Source: Rhodococcus sp. SGAir0479 (GTDB taxonomy: Bacteria > Actinomycetota > Actinomycetes > Mycobacteriales > Mycobacteriaceae). Taken from it: a stretch of 64,000 nt of DNA. Numbering within the stretch: position 1 is the first letter of the stretch; each line of letters opens with the position of its first letter. Location: assembly GCF_005484805.1 (NCBI RefSeq), contig NZ_CP039432.1:496001-560000 (forward strand), written 5' to 3'. The position numbers and the translations under genes are program-made. Below the pieces are notes generated by a model that did not search any database, was not told the DNA's origin, and was given only the letters and a program-made list of their open reading frames with translations. Positions 43,821-52,377 of the stretch are shown one piece after another.

Positions 43821-44795
43821 TCACCGCTCCGGGGCGGGCGCTTCGCTCAAAGTCCGACTCGTGACGAACCGCCGCGGCGCGCCGGACAGCGGATCGGTGA
43901 ATTCGAGTTCGCGCGCCAACAGTTGGAGGGGGAGGGAATGGTCGTCGAGCGCTTCGGGAAGCAGGTCGGGATACCAGGTGTCGCCGAGGATGCCGATCCC
44001 GAGCGCTGCCAGATGCACCCGCAACTGGTGCATTCGACCGGTGTGGGGACGCAGCATCGTGTGCAGCACGGCGCGTCCGGCGGCGCTCACCCCGGTCCCG
44101 TGCACCTCGATCAGCGTTTCGGAATTGGGTGCGCGCGAGTCGTCGACGACCACCCGCAACTCACCTCGTCGTGCCTCGATGTGGTTGCGGTACAACACGG
44201 GAAGCGAGTGACCACCCAGGGTCGGCGCGTCGGGATCCCACCCGGGCGGGAGCGCCGAGACCGCCTCGTAGACCTTGGTGACGCGGCGCTTCTCGAACAG
44301 TGACTGGTAGGCGCCACGCGACGCCGGCCGGGCCGAGAACATCACCAGGCCCGCCGTGGCCCGGTCGAGGCGGTGGATCGGCGTCAGGTCCGGGTTGCCG
44401 AGGCGGGTTCGCAGCCGGACCAGCGCGGACTCGCGCAGGTAGCGCCCGCCGGGAGTGGTGGGCAGAAAGTGCGGCTTGTCGATCACGACGAGGTCGTCGT
44501 CGACGTGCAGGATTTCCTCGCGGAACGGCACCGGTTCCTCCACCGGCAGGTCCCGGTAGTACCAGACGAACTGGTGTGCGCCCAGGGCGGTGCCGCGGCC
44601 GATCGGACTGCCGTCGATGCCCACGATCTCGCCGGCGTCGAACCGGCGGTGGAGGTCGTCGGCATCCAGGTGGCTGAACCGCCCGACGACGTACTCGGCG
44701 ATCGTCGCCCACGGGCCGGACGTCGGGACGCGCAGTCGCGTCGGTCCGACGCCATTTCGGACCGGAAGAGGTGAGGGCATCGGCACGCGTGTCAT
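43821..44795 (-). CDS. RluA-family pseudouridine synthase
   Basis: A 324-residue enzyme converting uridine to pseudouridine in rRNA or tRNA. The catalytic Asp lies in the signature PIHRLDRATAGLVMF at about residues 140-154; LRPHTGRMHQLRVHLA and ILGDTWYPD are the other RluA motifs. The N-terminal 60 residues, with a possible S4-like segment, are actinobacterial. The start is uncertain: ATG 44795, GTG 44786 or ATG 44780. The target site in RNA is not predictable. Confidence 0.92.
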   Translation of the reverse strand: MTRVPMPSPLPVRNGVGPTRLRVPTSGPWATIAEYVVGRFSHLDADDLHRRFDAGEIVGIDGSPIGRGTALGAHQFVWYYRDLPVEEPVPFREEILHVDDDLVVIDKPHFLPTTPGGRYLRESALVRLRTRLGNPDLTPIHRLDRATAGLVMFSARPASRGAYQSLFEKRRVTKVYEAVSALPPGWDPDAPTLGGHSLPVLYRNHIEARRGELRVVVDDSRAPNSETLIEVHGTGVSAAGRAVLHTMLRPHTGRMHQLRVHLAALGIGILGDTWYPDLLPEALDDHSLPLQLLARELEFTDPLSGAPRRFVTSRTLSEAPAPER

Positions 44796-44864
44796 TCTCC
44801 CATCGCGTGCCCCACGCGAGTCCTCACGGGCGTCGCCCCGTGCCTGCGCCGGCCGGGCGCCCGG

Positions 44865-45206
44865 TTACGCGCTGGTCGAACACGGAGCATCGCCGCGCTC
44901 CGCGCTCTCCAACTGGGCGACGGTCGCGTCGAACGCGTCGACGAGCCAGAAATGGCACGACTCGGCGAGGGTTCGTTCTTCCTGGCCCCGAGACTTACCC
45001 GTGCGGAACTGCACGAGCCAGGATTCGCCGGGCCAGCCGGGCGCGCAGTACGTGGCGAGCATGTGCCTGCCGAGAGCGTAGTCGGAGCGGACGGCCCGGA
45101 GTTGATCGACGACCACCACGTGCGTGGGCCGTTCGGTGAGGAGAATCATGGCGTTGGCCGCGTCGGCGAACTGTTCGTGATCGGTGTGCGGGATCGATGC
45201 GCTCAA
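44865..45206 (-). CDS. Hypothetical protein, 113 residues, TTG start
   Basis: TTG 45204-45206 follows GGAAGGAG with a 7-base gap, a very good ribosome site, and gives a protein starting MSASIPHTDHEQFADAANAM. It has beta-strand-like segments (THVVVVDQLRAV, GESWLVQFRTGKS) and a final helix. No family recognised. It sits between the pseudouridine synthase gene and a long regulatory-looking gap. Confidence 0.6.
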   Translation of the reverse strand: MSASIPHTDHEQFADAANAMILLTERPTHVVVVDQLRAVRSDYALGRHMLATYCAPGWPGESWLVQFRTGKSRGQEERTLAESCHFWLVDAFDATVAQLESAERGDAPCSTSA

Positions 45207-45629
45207 GAAGGCGCTCCTTCCGTACGCCGAGAACTGTGTAGCTTTCGTCGTTCCCGGGTTGGAAGCTGAGCCCACAGGACGAAACAACTGCCTGATCTGG
45301 ACTGGACGGGGCTCAACTGCGTGTGTGGCGGATCCCTGGTCCGCCGGTCGTTGTACAACCGAAATACGGCTGCAAACCTCCAACGTACGCCCTCCGGACC
45401 CGTCGGTCGGCAGAAAAGGGGCGGGTCGGGCACGAGAAGAGGCACTGAGCAGCGGTGTTCCGACTGGGGTAACCCACGTCACAGGCCTCGTGACAGGGCG
45501 GTGCCACTGCCTCGGGTTCTGTGAAGCAGTGGCACCTTGCCGAAGAGCGTCCGCGGACTTGAGCTCCGGCCGAACCGCTACTACCCACTGACCCATCCGG
45601 ACGAAACACGCGCCTGTGCGGCGGGGGTG
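45207..45629. other. Intergenic stretch with palindrome and hairpin
   Basis: No gene is supported in these 423 bases. A perfect palindrome GTTGTACAAC lies at 45350-45359. A perfect 11-bp stem, GGTGCCACTGC (45500-45510) with GCAGTGGCACC (45526-45536), is likely the terminator of the membrane-protein pair transcribed from the right. Confidence 0.5.
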
Positions 45630-45953
45630 CTACTGGTCGCGCGGCCCGGAGGGCTCGGGACGCTGTGCCACCCGGGAAGGGGTCGCCTTCGAGGGCGCCC
45701 CGGCTGTCTTCGAAGGCGTCACGACTGCCGCCGACGGTGGCGCCGCCGGTGCCGTGAGGTTCGCGGCGGGCACGTAGCGCGAGACGTAGTCGTGCTCCAC
45801 GTGCTGAGCACGGTAGGTGGTGGCCGTGTACAGCGCTGCGGCGGCGAGCACACCGACCGCGATCAACACCCAGAAGGCGGCGTTGCGTGGCTGCGGAGCC
45901 TGCGGCCCCGGACGGCGTACTGGCTGGCGGTGCCGATTATCCATGCCGCTCAC
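45630..45953 (-). CDS. Small membrane-anchored protein, 107 residues
   Basis: One hydrophobic segment near residues 25-43 (AAFWVLIAVGVLAAAALYTA) follows a basic, Pro-rich N-terminus; the outside part is Pro/Ala/Ser-rich. GTG 45951-45953 overlaps the stop of the preceding gene (GTGA); an ATG three codons later is the alternative. The pair probably forms a membrane complex of unknown role. Confidence 0.55.
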   Translation of the reverse strand: MSGMDNRHRQPVRRPGPQAPQPRNAAFWVLIAVGVLAAAALYTATTYRAQHVEHDYVSRYVPAANLTAPAAPPSAAVVTPSKTAGAPSKATPSRVAQRPEPSGPRDQ

Positions 45954-46192
45954 CCATGTTCGAACTCCCTCTCTGTCGTCTGCTCGTGCTCGGCCGCGCG
46001 CCCGCGCGACGCAACCTGCAGGGCGCCGACCACCAGTGCGAGCAGCACCCCGATCCCCGCGGCGAGCGCCAGGGCTCGACGGCCCTCGGCAGCGGCCGAG
46101 AACGCGGCGATCATGCAGACGGACGTCGTGGTTGCGAGGAGGACGATCGGAACTCGTCGTACGAGTTCCCCGGGTCGCGGTCGTGGACTCAC
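45950..46192 (-). CDS. Small membrane protein, 80 residues
   Basis: Two hydrophobic segments (VPIVLLATTTSVCMIAAFSA and LALAAGIGVLLALVVGALQV) separated by a short Arg-containing turn, with a charged C-terminus. GTG start at 46192. Its stop overlaps the next gene, so both are made together. No family recognised. Upstream lies a long non-coding region with an inverted duplication. Confidence 0.55.
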   Translation of the reverse strand: MSPRPRPGELVRRVPIVLLATTTSVCMIAAFSAAAEGRRALALAAGIGVLLALVVGALQVASRGRAAEHEQTTEREFEHG

Positions 46193-46355
46193 TCGGCGAG
46201 TATGGCGTCCGCCGTCGAAAACGGGTCGATCGGTTGGTTACTTGACCGATTCGGACAGCTGTTCGCCGGCCGGCAGGTGCCTTCTCGCAGGCGCAGGGAA
46301 GCCGGACCCGTCGGCCGACGGGGTGCGGAGCGTTCGGATCCGGCGTTCCCCCGAT

Positions 46356-46684
46356 GAAAAGTAGTGGCTTGTGCCGCCGGATGTCGCCTCGCGGCGTGGT
46401 GAACGGATGGGGTGAATTGCGCCGACGGGCGCGGACGCGGCCGACGGCGACTTCACCCTCGACCCGCGGTGGCGGGACCCTCCGGTCACGGTGTGGCCGT
46501 CGATCGTCGTACACCCCGCATCGCCCGTGGTCAAGCATCGTCCTGCAATTTTCAACGACGGCGTGCGGCGGAGACGACAGGAGGGTGAAATTGCTGTCTG
46601 GCGAGATGGCGGCGGATCCCTCGATTCACCCCGTCCTTCACCCTGCTGCGGCACGACAATCGGTCCGCCGGGGCACTACTTTTC
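46356..46684. repeat. Diverged inverted duplication (two about 105-base arms)
   Basis: The arm 46356-46460 read on the plus strand matches 46684-46581 read on the minus strand almost without gaps. Shared blocks in order: GAAAAGTAGTG, TGTCG, GGTGAA, GGGGTGAAT and TTCACCCTC, with equal 33-base spacing between the last two. I estimate about 70 percent identity over the best 60 bases. No coding frame explains it. It lies between divergent genes, the small membrane pair and the DivIVA-like gene. Confidence 0.65.
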
Positions 46685-46946
46685 GTGGCGGTGCGCGGCG
46701 AGTGCCGCCGTGGACCTTTTTCCGTTTCGAAGAGTTGTGTCGTGGTTCGTTCGCCGGCGCTCCTCGGCCTGGCCCCGGCGCCACCTGCGGGGGCAGTCCC
46801 TCGTATCCCGCCGGCACGACGGTCCAGGATTTCCGATCGAAAGCGAGCCGAATCGTTTCGGCCCGAACACGCACCGTGGCTGCGCGCCACGATTTCATCG
46901 ATCGCGCGAAATGTTCGGAGTATCGGGTGACTGGGAGCTGGACGAG

Positions 46947-47858
46947 ATGAGGATGGGCGGCGAGTTTGCCGACACTGGAATACTTTTCGACAGAGAACGC
47001 CGAGGATATTCGGCTCGGCAGGTCGACGAGTATCTGCGGGAGATCAGAACTCAGGAAAGTGGCCACCTGTCGAGGATTCGCCAGCTCGAACACGAACTGA
47101 CCCTCGTCCTGCGCCAACGCGATTGGGAATGTCGCGTGTCCCGCGAGCGCGAGAACCAGGTCGAATCGCTGCAGAATCGCGTCACGCAGCTCAGCGAGGA
47201 AGTGAGTGCCCTCGAGCGGGCCGCAGGATCGACGTCGGCCCCGGGTATGCGCATCCAGAAGATGCTCACGCTGGCCGAGGACGAGGCACGAGCGGTCGTC
47301 CGCGAGGCGAAGAGGGTTGCCGACGAGATCGCCGCCGCGGCGAGCGAGGAATCGCGGGAGCTGGTCAGGGCGGCTACGGACCAGCTGGCGAAAGCGAACA
47401 GCAAGGTCGAGGAGGCGGAAGCGGTAGGAGCCCGGCTGGTCGGCGAAGCCAGGGAAGAGGCGCGTCGGATAGCGGCCGAGGCAGCACAGGTGCGGGACGA
47501 AGTCGATGCCGAGGTGAAGTTCCGGCGTGAGCACATGGACGCCGTCCTGCAGTCGGAACTGGAACGCAAGCGGCAGCAGGCAGAGACGCTGATTCGCGAG
47601 CAGGAGGACGAAGCGCTGCGTGCGGCGGAAGCCATCGTCGCGGCGGCGAGAGTCGAGTCCGCCGCCGTCGCGGAGAAGGCGCAGTTCTTCGTGGAGAACT
47701 ACCGTCGCGAATTCGAGAGCATCGAACTGTCGCGAAACGCGTCGGTGTGGCAGATGGTCGCGCTCCGAGATTCGTTGGAAGGGCTGATCCGGTCCTGCGG
47801 CCAGATGCGGGGTGTCCCCGAACTGGAACGGCGCATGGAACACGCCGTCCGCGTCTGA
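46947..47858 (+). CDS. DivIVA-like coiled-coil protein
   Basis: A 303-residue protein. The N-terminal FDRERRGYSARQVDEYLREI matches the DivIVA/GpsB membrane-binding domain, and residues 45-260 are a continuous Glu/Ala/Arg-rich coiled coil. Such proteins mark curved membranes at poles and septa; in mycolata, Wag31 directs polar growth. This is a shorter paralogue-like relative, not Wag31. ATG 46947 follows GGGAG with a 9-base gap. A hairpin follows the stop. Confidence 0.7.
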   Translation: MRMGGEFADTGILFDRERRGYSARQVDEYLREIRTQESGHLSRIRQLEHELTLVLRQRDWECRVSRERENQVESLQNRVTQLSEEVSALERAAGSTSAPGMRIQKMLTLAEDEARAVVREAKRVADEIAAAASEESRELVRAATDQLAKANSKVEEAEAVGARLVGEAREEARRIAAEAAQVRDEVDAEVKFRREHMDAVLQSELERKRQQAETLIREQEDEALRAAEAIVAAARVESAAVAEKAQFFVENYRREFESIELSRNASVWQMVALRDSLEGLIRSCGQMRGVPELERRMEHAVRV

Positions 47859-47875
47859 CCCGGGCGCGCCGGGCA

Positions 47876-47906
47876 CCCGGCACGGACGCGGTGCGTCGGT
47901 GCCGGG
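47876..47906. terminator. Hairpin between convergent DivIVA-like and ferritin-like genes
   Basis: CCCGGCACGGACGC (47876-47889) pairs with GCGTCGGTGCCGGG (47893-47906) with a single G-G mismatch and a 3-base loop. Confidence 0.7.
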
Positions 47907-47924
47907 GGCCCGGACCCCCACGGG

Positions 47925-48884
47925 TCAGACGCTCGGCAGCGCAACTTCCTGCGCGATGGTCGCCAGGCGGGCCTGAGCGGCGGAGACGACACCCTGTCGG
48001 TTCTTGTTCGCCTCCTCGTAGGCCACGATCGCCCGGACGTCGGCCGGCTCGGTCAGTTCCTTGACCGCTGCTACCGCACGGGAGACGTTCAGCTCGTCGT
48101 AGTCGGCGATAGGAAGCTCGTCCGGTTCCAGGACGCCCGAGTTCCCGCGGACGCCGCGCAGGGCGTCGGCGACCGAGTCGGCACCCTCGTCACGCGTGAC
48201 CTGTTCGGCGCGTTCGAGAGCCGCGTCGCGGCTGGCGACGATCGTCTTGGCTGCCACGTCGCCGGCGTGGGCGCCGCGGCTGAGCAGGCGGCTGAGCCGC
48301 GGACCCGTGGAGCGAGCGGCGTCCATCGCCCGGTCGATGCTCCTCGTGGACCAGGACACCGGACTGTTCATCCACCGCACTGCCGCCCCGGCGGCGGCCT
48401 GGGCCGGCGTCCGGCGCAGTGCGGCCGGGCCGCCGAGTGCCTCCTCGGCCAGAACGGTCGTCAGCCATTCGACGGTGGCCTCGTGTGCCGTGATGAGCTG
48501 GTCGGCCAATCGCACGACGTCGCGTTGCTTGTCCGCGGTCGCGAGCGCCCTGAGGTACCGCGACCGGTCGAGCAACTGGTGTTCGAGGGCGAGGTCGCCG
48601 AGCAGGGCCTCCTCGAACGGCTGCGCCTGTTCGGTCAGCGCCTTGACGGCTGCGGCCGCCCGGCCGAGCAGCGGTCCGACGAGCGCGGGCAGCCCTCCCA
48701 GGTCACGTAGTGAGCGCTCGATGGCTTCCGCGCGCCCACGTGCGTTGTCCGCGTTCTCGGCGAGCTCGGTCGCCACGGCCTCGGTGCGGGCCTGGGCGCG
48801 ACGGGTCTCGGCCACCTGGATCTCGGTGTTCGTCAGTTCGAGAAGCGTGCGCAACTGCATGATGAGCGTCGACGTGTCAGTCAC
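47925..48884 (-). CDS. Ferritin-like four-helix protein with C-terminal helical motif
   Basis: A 319-residue, almost fully helical protein. Residues 1-160 have the spacing of a ferritin-like four-helix bundle (LRTLLELTNTEIQVAETRRA; EEALLGDLALEHQLLDRSRY; LADQLITAHEATVEWL). The C-terminus ELPIADYDELNVSRAVAAVK plus AYEEANKNRQGV is a short motif shared by several actinobacterial envelope or lipid-body proteins. Metal ligands are not certain, so it may be structural. GTG 48884 has GGAGGA six bases upstream. Confidence 0.6.
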   Translation of the reverse strand: MTDTSTLIMQLRTLLELTNTEIQVAETRRAQARTEAVATELAENADNARGRAEAIERSLRDLGGLPALVGPLLGRAAAAVKALTEQAQPFEEALLGDLALEHQLLDRSRYLRALATADKQRDVVRLADQLITAHEATVEWLTTVLAEEALGGPAALRRTPAQAAAGAAVRWMNSPVSWSTRSIDRAMDAARSTGPRLSRLLSRGAHAGDVAAKTIVASRDAALERAEQVTRDEGADSVADALRGVRGNSGVLEPDELPIADYDELNVSRAVAAVKELTEPADVRAIVAYEEANKNRQGVVSAAQARLATIAQEVALPSV

Positions 48885-49071
48885 CGCGTCCTCCGATTCT
48901 GTAGTCCGAAAAAGCCTTACGGGTTTCGTCTACCCGAGCGGCGACCCGCGCAATCGTCTCGCAAATGCGACATACGGGCGGACCTACGCGAAAAGCGTCG
49001 GACGAGAGGGCGATTCACGGTCGTCCCGACCGGGTATGCGGAGGCATCCGAAACCACCGAAGGAGCTCACA

Positions 49072-49458
49072 GTGAATGACAACGGAGCGGCGAAATACCG
49101 GAAGGCGGGCGTCTCCCTGGGCCTGTTCAGTCTCGCGCTCGGCGCCGCCGAAATCCTTGCTGCGCAGCAGATAACGCGAAAACTCGGAATCGAGGGCCGG
49201 CAATGGCTGGTGCGCGGCTTCGGTGCGCGGGAGGTTGCGGCAGGTGCGACGATCCTCGCTCGGCCCGACGCCTCCGGTGGGGTGTGGAACCGCGTCGGCG
49301 GAGATGTGACGGACCTCACCGCTCTCACCGTCGCCGTCCGGCGATCGCCGGGCAATCCCTTCGCCCTGTCGAGCCTCGCCTTCGTCGTCGGAGCCACCGT
49401 CCTCGACGTCGTCGTCGCGCGCGGCCTGGACCGCACGGGGACCACGGCACGTGCCTGA
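49072..49458 (+). CDS. Small membrane protein, 128 residues
   Basis: GTG 49072 follows AAGGAG with a 7-base gap. Three or four hydrophobic segments (GVSLGLFSLALGAAEILA; VRGFGAREVAAGATILA; LTALTVAVRR; FALSSLAFVVGATVLDVVVA) mark a small integral membrane protein. Similar sequences occur beside cyclase/dehydrase proteins in other actinobacteria, but none is adjacent here. Function unknown. Confidence 0.65.
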   Translation: MNDNGAAKYRKAGVSLGLFSLALGAAEILAAQQITRKLGIEGRQWLVRGFGAREVAAGATILARPDASGGVWNRVGGDVTDLTALTVAVRRSPGNPFALSSLAFVVGATVLDVVVARGLDRTGTTARA

Positions 49459-49503
49459 GCCGCGTTCCGTGCCGTGCGATCAGACCACCCGAGGTTGCCG
49501 GCT

Positions 49504-49806
49504 TCAGCGTCGCGCGTCGTACCTCCCCACCACCGTGCAGAGGCGCGGCGGCACCGGGCCGCCTGCCACCTCACTGATGAGCTCCCGGAGCCGGGTCGCG
49601 TCCGGCAGCGTGAGCAGGGGGTTCTCGATGCCGTCGGCCAGATCGAGAATCAGCAGGAACTCCGGCTCGGACGTACTCGCGTACGCGGTGTAGGTCACGC
49701 CGCGGGGTGTGGCTGCGTTCAGCGCGTCGAACACCTTCTCCAGCTGCGACCGCACCTGCGCGGCGTCGGCGGCGGCCGTGCGGAATTGCACCGTCTGTAG
49801 GCTCAT
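49504..49806 (-). CDS. Small dimeric alpha/beta-barrel (ABM-like) protein, ECF sigma target
   Basis: A 100-residue protein with the beta-alpha-beta pattern of antibiotic-biosynthesis-monooxygenase-like barrels (MSLQTVQFRTA; AAQVRSQLEKVFDALNA; EPEFLLILDLADG). No catalytic residues can be named. AAGGAGAGAACGACC precedes the ATG. It is divergent from an ECF sigma gene, and the gap holds an exact ECF41-type promoter facing this gene, so it is probably activated by that sigma factor. Confidence 0.6.
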   Translation of the reverse strand: MSLQTVQFRTAAADAAQVRSQLEKVFDALNAATPRGVTYTAYASTSEPEFLLILDLADGIENPLLTLPDATRLRELISEVAGGPVPPRLCTVVGRYDARR

Positions 49807-49858
49807 GGTCGTTCTCTCCTTCTCGAGTCGAGTGCGAACGGGTTGATCCGACCGTCCC

Positions 49859-49885
49859 GACGTTCGCGAGCTCGGAAAGGTGACA
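49859..49885 (-). promoter_or_regulatory. ECF41-type promoter TGTCACC-N16-CGTC
   Basis: On the minus strand TGTCACC (49885-49879) is followed by exactly 16 bases and CGTC (49862-49859). The known ECF41 consensus is TGTCACA-N16-CGTC. It faces the small barrel gene with a leader of about 47 bases. Its -35 overlaps the ribosome site of the sigma gene. Confidence 0.7.
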
Positions 49886-49886
49886 C

Positions 49887-50735
49887 ATGACGATCACGGT
49901 CGAGGACTTCGAGGCCGCCCGGCCGCAACTGCTCTCGGTGGCTCATCGCATGCTGGGGTCCGCGCAGGACGCGGAAGACGCGGTCCAGTCGGCGTGGCTG
50001 CGCGCCGCGACCGCGCGCGGCGATGTCGTCGTGGAGAACCCGGTGGGATGGTTGACCACCGTCACGGCGCGGGTGTGCCTGGACGAACTGCGTGCCCGGC
50101 GGCGACGCCGCGAGTTGTCCCTGACGGCCGATGCTGTTCCCGCGGAGCAACTGTCCGCCGACGAAGCCGTCATCCGCGCCGAGAACGTCTCGCGGGCGCT
50201 GATGGTCCTGCTCGACCAGCTCACCCCGTCCCAGCGGGTGGCGTACGTCCTGCACGACCTGTTCGCGGTGCCGTTCGACCGCATCGCCCTCGTTCTGGAC
50301 GGCACGGTGGCCGGAGCGAAGAAGCACGCCAGTCGGGCGCGGCAGCGCCTGGACGGTTCCGTCGTCGACTCGGAACCGGCCGGCCGCGTGGACTCATCGG
50401 TGGTCGACGCATTCATGCTGGCCGCCCGGAGCGGGGACACCCGCGCCATGATCCGGCTCCTCGCGCCGGACTGTGTCCGCGATGCCGACGCCGCGCTGAT
50501 CCCGGAGGGCGTCGCGGCGGTGGTCACGGGGGCCGAGGCGGTGGCAACCGAGACGGCGCGGTTCCTCGCCCGCATCCGAATGGCGTGTCCACTGCGGGTG
50601 GACGGGGCGCGCGTGTACGTGATCGCGCCCGGTGGGCACCCCCTCGCGACCGTCCGCCTGCGCACCGCCGACGGTCGCATCTGCCGCATCACGGTACGAC
50701 GCGTCGGCCGTGCGGACCGCTTCGCTGCCACCTGA
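49887..50735 (+). CDS. ECF sigma factor of the ECF41/SigJ type with C-terminal SnoaL-like domain
   Basis: A 282-residue sigma factor. Region 2 is AHRMLGSAQDAEDAVQSAWLR near residues 20-40; region 4 is LTPSQRVAYVLHDLFAVPFDRIA near 115-137. From about 170 on it carries an NTF2/SnoaL-like extension (AFMLAARSGDTRAMIRLLAPD), which replaces an anti-sigma factor in this group and modulates activity. The usual DGGGK motif is altered to DADAALIPEG. AAAGG precedes the ATG. A promoter fitting its own group lies directly in front, pointing to the divergent gene. Confidence 0.88.
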   Translation: MTITVEDFEAARPQLLSVAHRMLGSAQDAEDAVQSAWLRAATARGDVVVENPVGWLTTVTARVCLDELRARRRRRELSLTADAVPAEQLSADEAVIRAENVSRALMVLLDQLTPSQRVAYVLHDLFAVPFDRIALVLDGTVAGAKKHASRARQRLDGSVVDSEPAGRVDSSVVDAFMLAARSGDTRAMIRLLAPDCVRDADAALIPEGVAAVVTGAEAVATETARFLARIRMACPLRVDGARVYVIAPGGHPLATVRLRTADGRICRITVRRVGRADRFAAT

Positions 50736-50808
50736 CGATCCCGACGTCGAGGGTCCGCCTATATTTCGGGGTCGAGACACATGTCGTAAACCTGATGGAG
50801 GCGCGGGC

Positions 50809-51606
50809 GTGGCCACGAACAGCGATGAGACGTCGGTGCCGTCGATGCTCGACAGGGTCGAGCTGATTCTCGAGGCCGTCGACGACAACGGCTATCTCAC
50901 CAACAGCCAGGCCGCCCGGCTCACCGGAATTCCGCGATCGACGGCGCACCGCCTGCTCGAGAAGATGGTCGCGATGCGCTGGCTGAAGCGGATCGACACC
51001 CGCTACGAGTTGGGCGTGCGTCTCTTCGAGTTGGGGTCCCGCGCAATTCGCGATCACTGGTTCCACAGTCTCTGCCTGCCGATCATGCAGGAGTTGCACC
51101 GCTCCACCGGCGCCGTCGTCCACCTGGCCTATCTCGACGGGATCGACAGCGTCTACTGGGAGAAGCTGTCCGGGGCGTTCGGTGCGAACGTGCCGTCCCG
51201 CATCGGCAGCCGCTATCCCGCCCACCGTTCCGCGGTGGGCAAGGCGCTCCTGTCGCGACTGCGCCCCGAAGCGATCGACGACCCGATGTTCGATCATCTC
51301 GATCACGGTGTGCCCGGCGGACGCGCCGCGCTCCGGACCGAACTCGAACAGACCCGCTCTCACGGCATCGCGTTCGACCGTGGGATCGCCGCGCCGTCAC
51401 TGGGGTGCGTCGGCGCCCCCGTCACGGCGGGGATTCCGGAGCCGGCGGCGATCTCGATCTGCGGCCCCGTGGAGCGGATCACGACGGATCGACGGATGAT
51501 CGACGCGGTCCAGCGCGCGGCGGCCGCGATCGAACGCGCGGCCTCTCGGGACGACGTCAGCGGGCGCGTCGACGCGCCTGATCGACCGCCGCGGCCACGG
51601 GCATGA
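50809..51606 (+). CDS. IclR-family transcriptional regulator
   Basis: A 265-residue regulator: N-terminal winged helix (YLTNSQAARLTGIPRSTAHRLLEKM near 28-52) and a C-terminal effector domain (IGSRYPAHRSAVGKALLS near 131-148 is the conserved IclR segment). GTG 50809 has GGAGG eight bases upstream. Its end overlaps the convergent MBL hydrolase gene by 50 bases. The target is unknown; the neighbouring ssu operon and MBL hydrolase are possibilities. Confidence 0.9.
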   Translation: MATNSDETSVPSMLDRVELILEAVDDNGYLTNSQAARLTGIPRSTAHRLLEKMVAMRWLKRIDTRYELGVRLFELGSRAIRDHWFHSLCLPIMQELHRSTGAVVHLAYLDGIDSVYWEKLSGAFGANVPSRIGSRYPAHRSAVGKALLSRLRPEAIDDPMFDHLDHGVPGGRAALRTELEQTRSHGIAFDRGIAAPSLGCVGAPVTAGIPEPAAISICGPVERITTDRRMIDAVQRAAAAIERAASRDDVSGRVDAPDRPPRPRA

Positions 51607-52297
51607 ACACCGCGGGGCCGTGCCCGGGAACGACGGTGTCCGCATCCAGCGCCGCGAGCTGGTCGAGCGCGGTCAGCGTGTGGTGCCCGCCGTGGTCGAA
51701 GACTTGCGGAAGTAATTGCGGTCCGCGCAGTTTCGACAGCGGGTGGGCGGTGACGAGCGCGTCCCCCGTGACGACGACACCGGGTCCGGGCAGGTGGAAG
51801 GCGGTGTGCCCGGACGTGTGGCCGTGCGTGGCCACCGGCACCGGAGCGCCCGGCAGGTCCAGCGCCTCGCCGGGGGCGAAGCCGCCCGCCTCGACGGACA
51901 GCTGTCGTGTGGCACCCGCGCGCGCGATGCGCAGCAGCCAGGGCAGCACGCCGTGCTTGTGGAGCATCGGGACGAAGTCCCTGCCCGTCGCCTGCTCGAG
52001 GTAGTCGCGGCGCGCGTGCGCGACTTCGACGGGGTCCGTGAGCACCGGGATTCCGTACTGCTCGTGGAACGCGACGACGGCACCCATGTGGTCGATGTGC
52101 GCGTGGGTGAGCAGCATCGCCTCCACGTCCTGAGGACGCCGGCCGAGGCGACGGATCGCGTCCTCCACGGCCGCGACGTCGCCGGGATAGCCGCCGTCGA
52201 TCAGCGTCAACGCGCCGCCGTCCCGCAGGATCACGACGTTCACATCGGTCCCGCTCGCGCGAAACACGTTCGGTGCGACTTCTTCCACGGGCCCCAC
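51557..52297 (-). CDS. Metallo-beta-lactamase-fold hydrolase
   Basis: A 246-residue enzyme with the metal motif THAHIDHMG near residues 64-72, GHTSGHTAFHL further on and VVTGDALV and VPGHGP, giving two metal sites. Such proteins hydrolyse thioesters, lactones or similar; no substrate signal is visible. GTG 52297 or GTG 52288 can be the start. It is divergent from the ssu operon leader. Confidence 0.9.
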   Translation of the reverse strand: MGPVEEVAPNVFRASGTDVNVVILRDGGALTLIDGGYPGDVAAVEDAIRRLGRRPQDVEAMLLTHAHIDHMGAVVAFHEQYGIPVLTDPVEVAHARRDYLEQATGRDFVPMLHKHGVLPWLLRIARAGATRQLSVEAGGFAPGEALDLPGAPVPVATHGHTSGHTAFHLPGPGVVVTGDALVTAHPLSKLRGPQLLPQVFDHGGHHTLTALDQLAALDADTVVPGHGPAVFMPVAAAVDQARRRAR

Positions 52298-52377
52298 AGT
52301 ATCGAACTCGGGTGATTCGAAGTCTTGAACGCCCAGCGTGCGGCGGTGCGGCGTCCAGTCTCCGGTGATGTGGACCG

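Noticed and set aside
45350-45359. Palindrome GTTGTACAAC considered as a LexA box
   Set aside because: The actinobacterial SOS box is TCGAAC-N4-GTTCGA; this shorter palindrome does not match and no SOS gene follows.
46491-46946. N-terminal extension of the DivIVA-like ORF
   Set aside because: The extension is basic, low-complexity, overlaps the inverted duplication and has no ribosome site; ATG 46947 begins just before the DivIVA domain.
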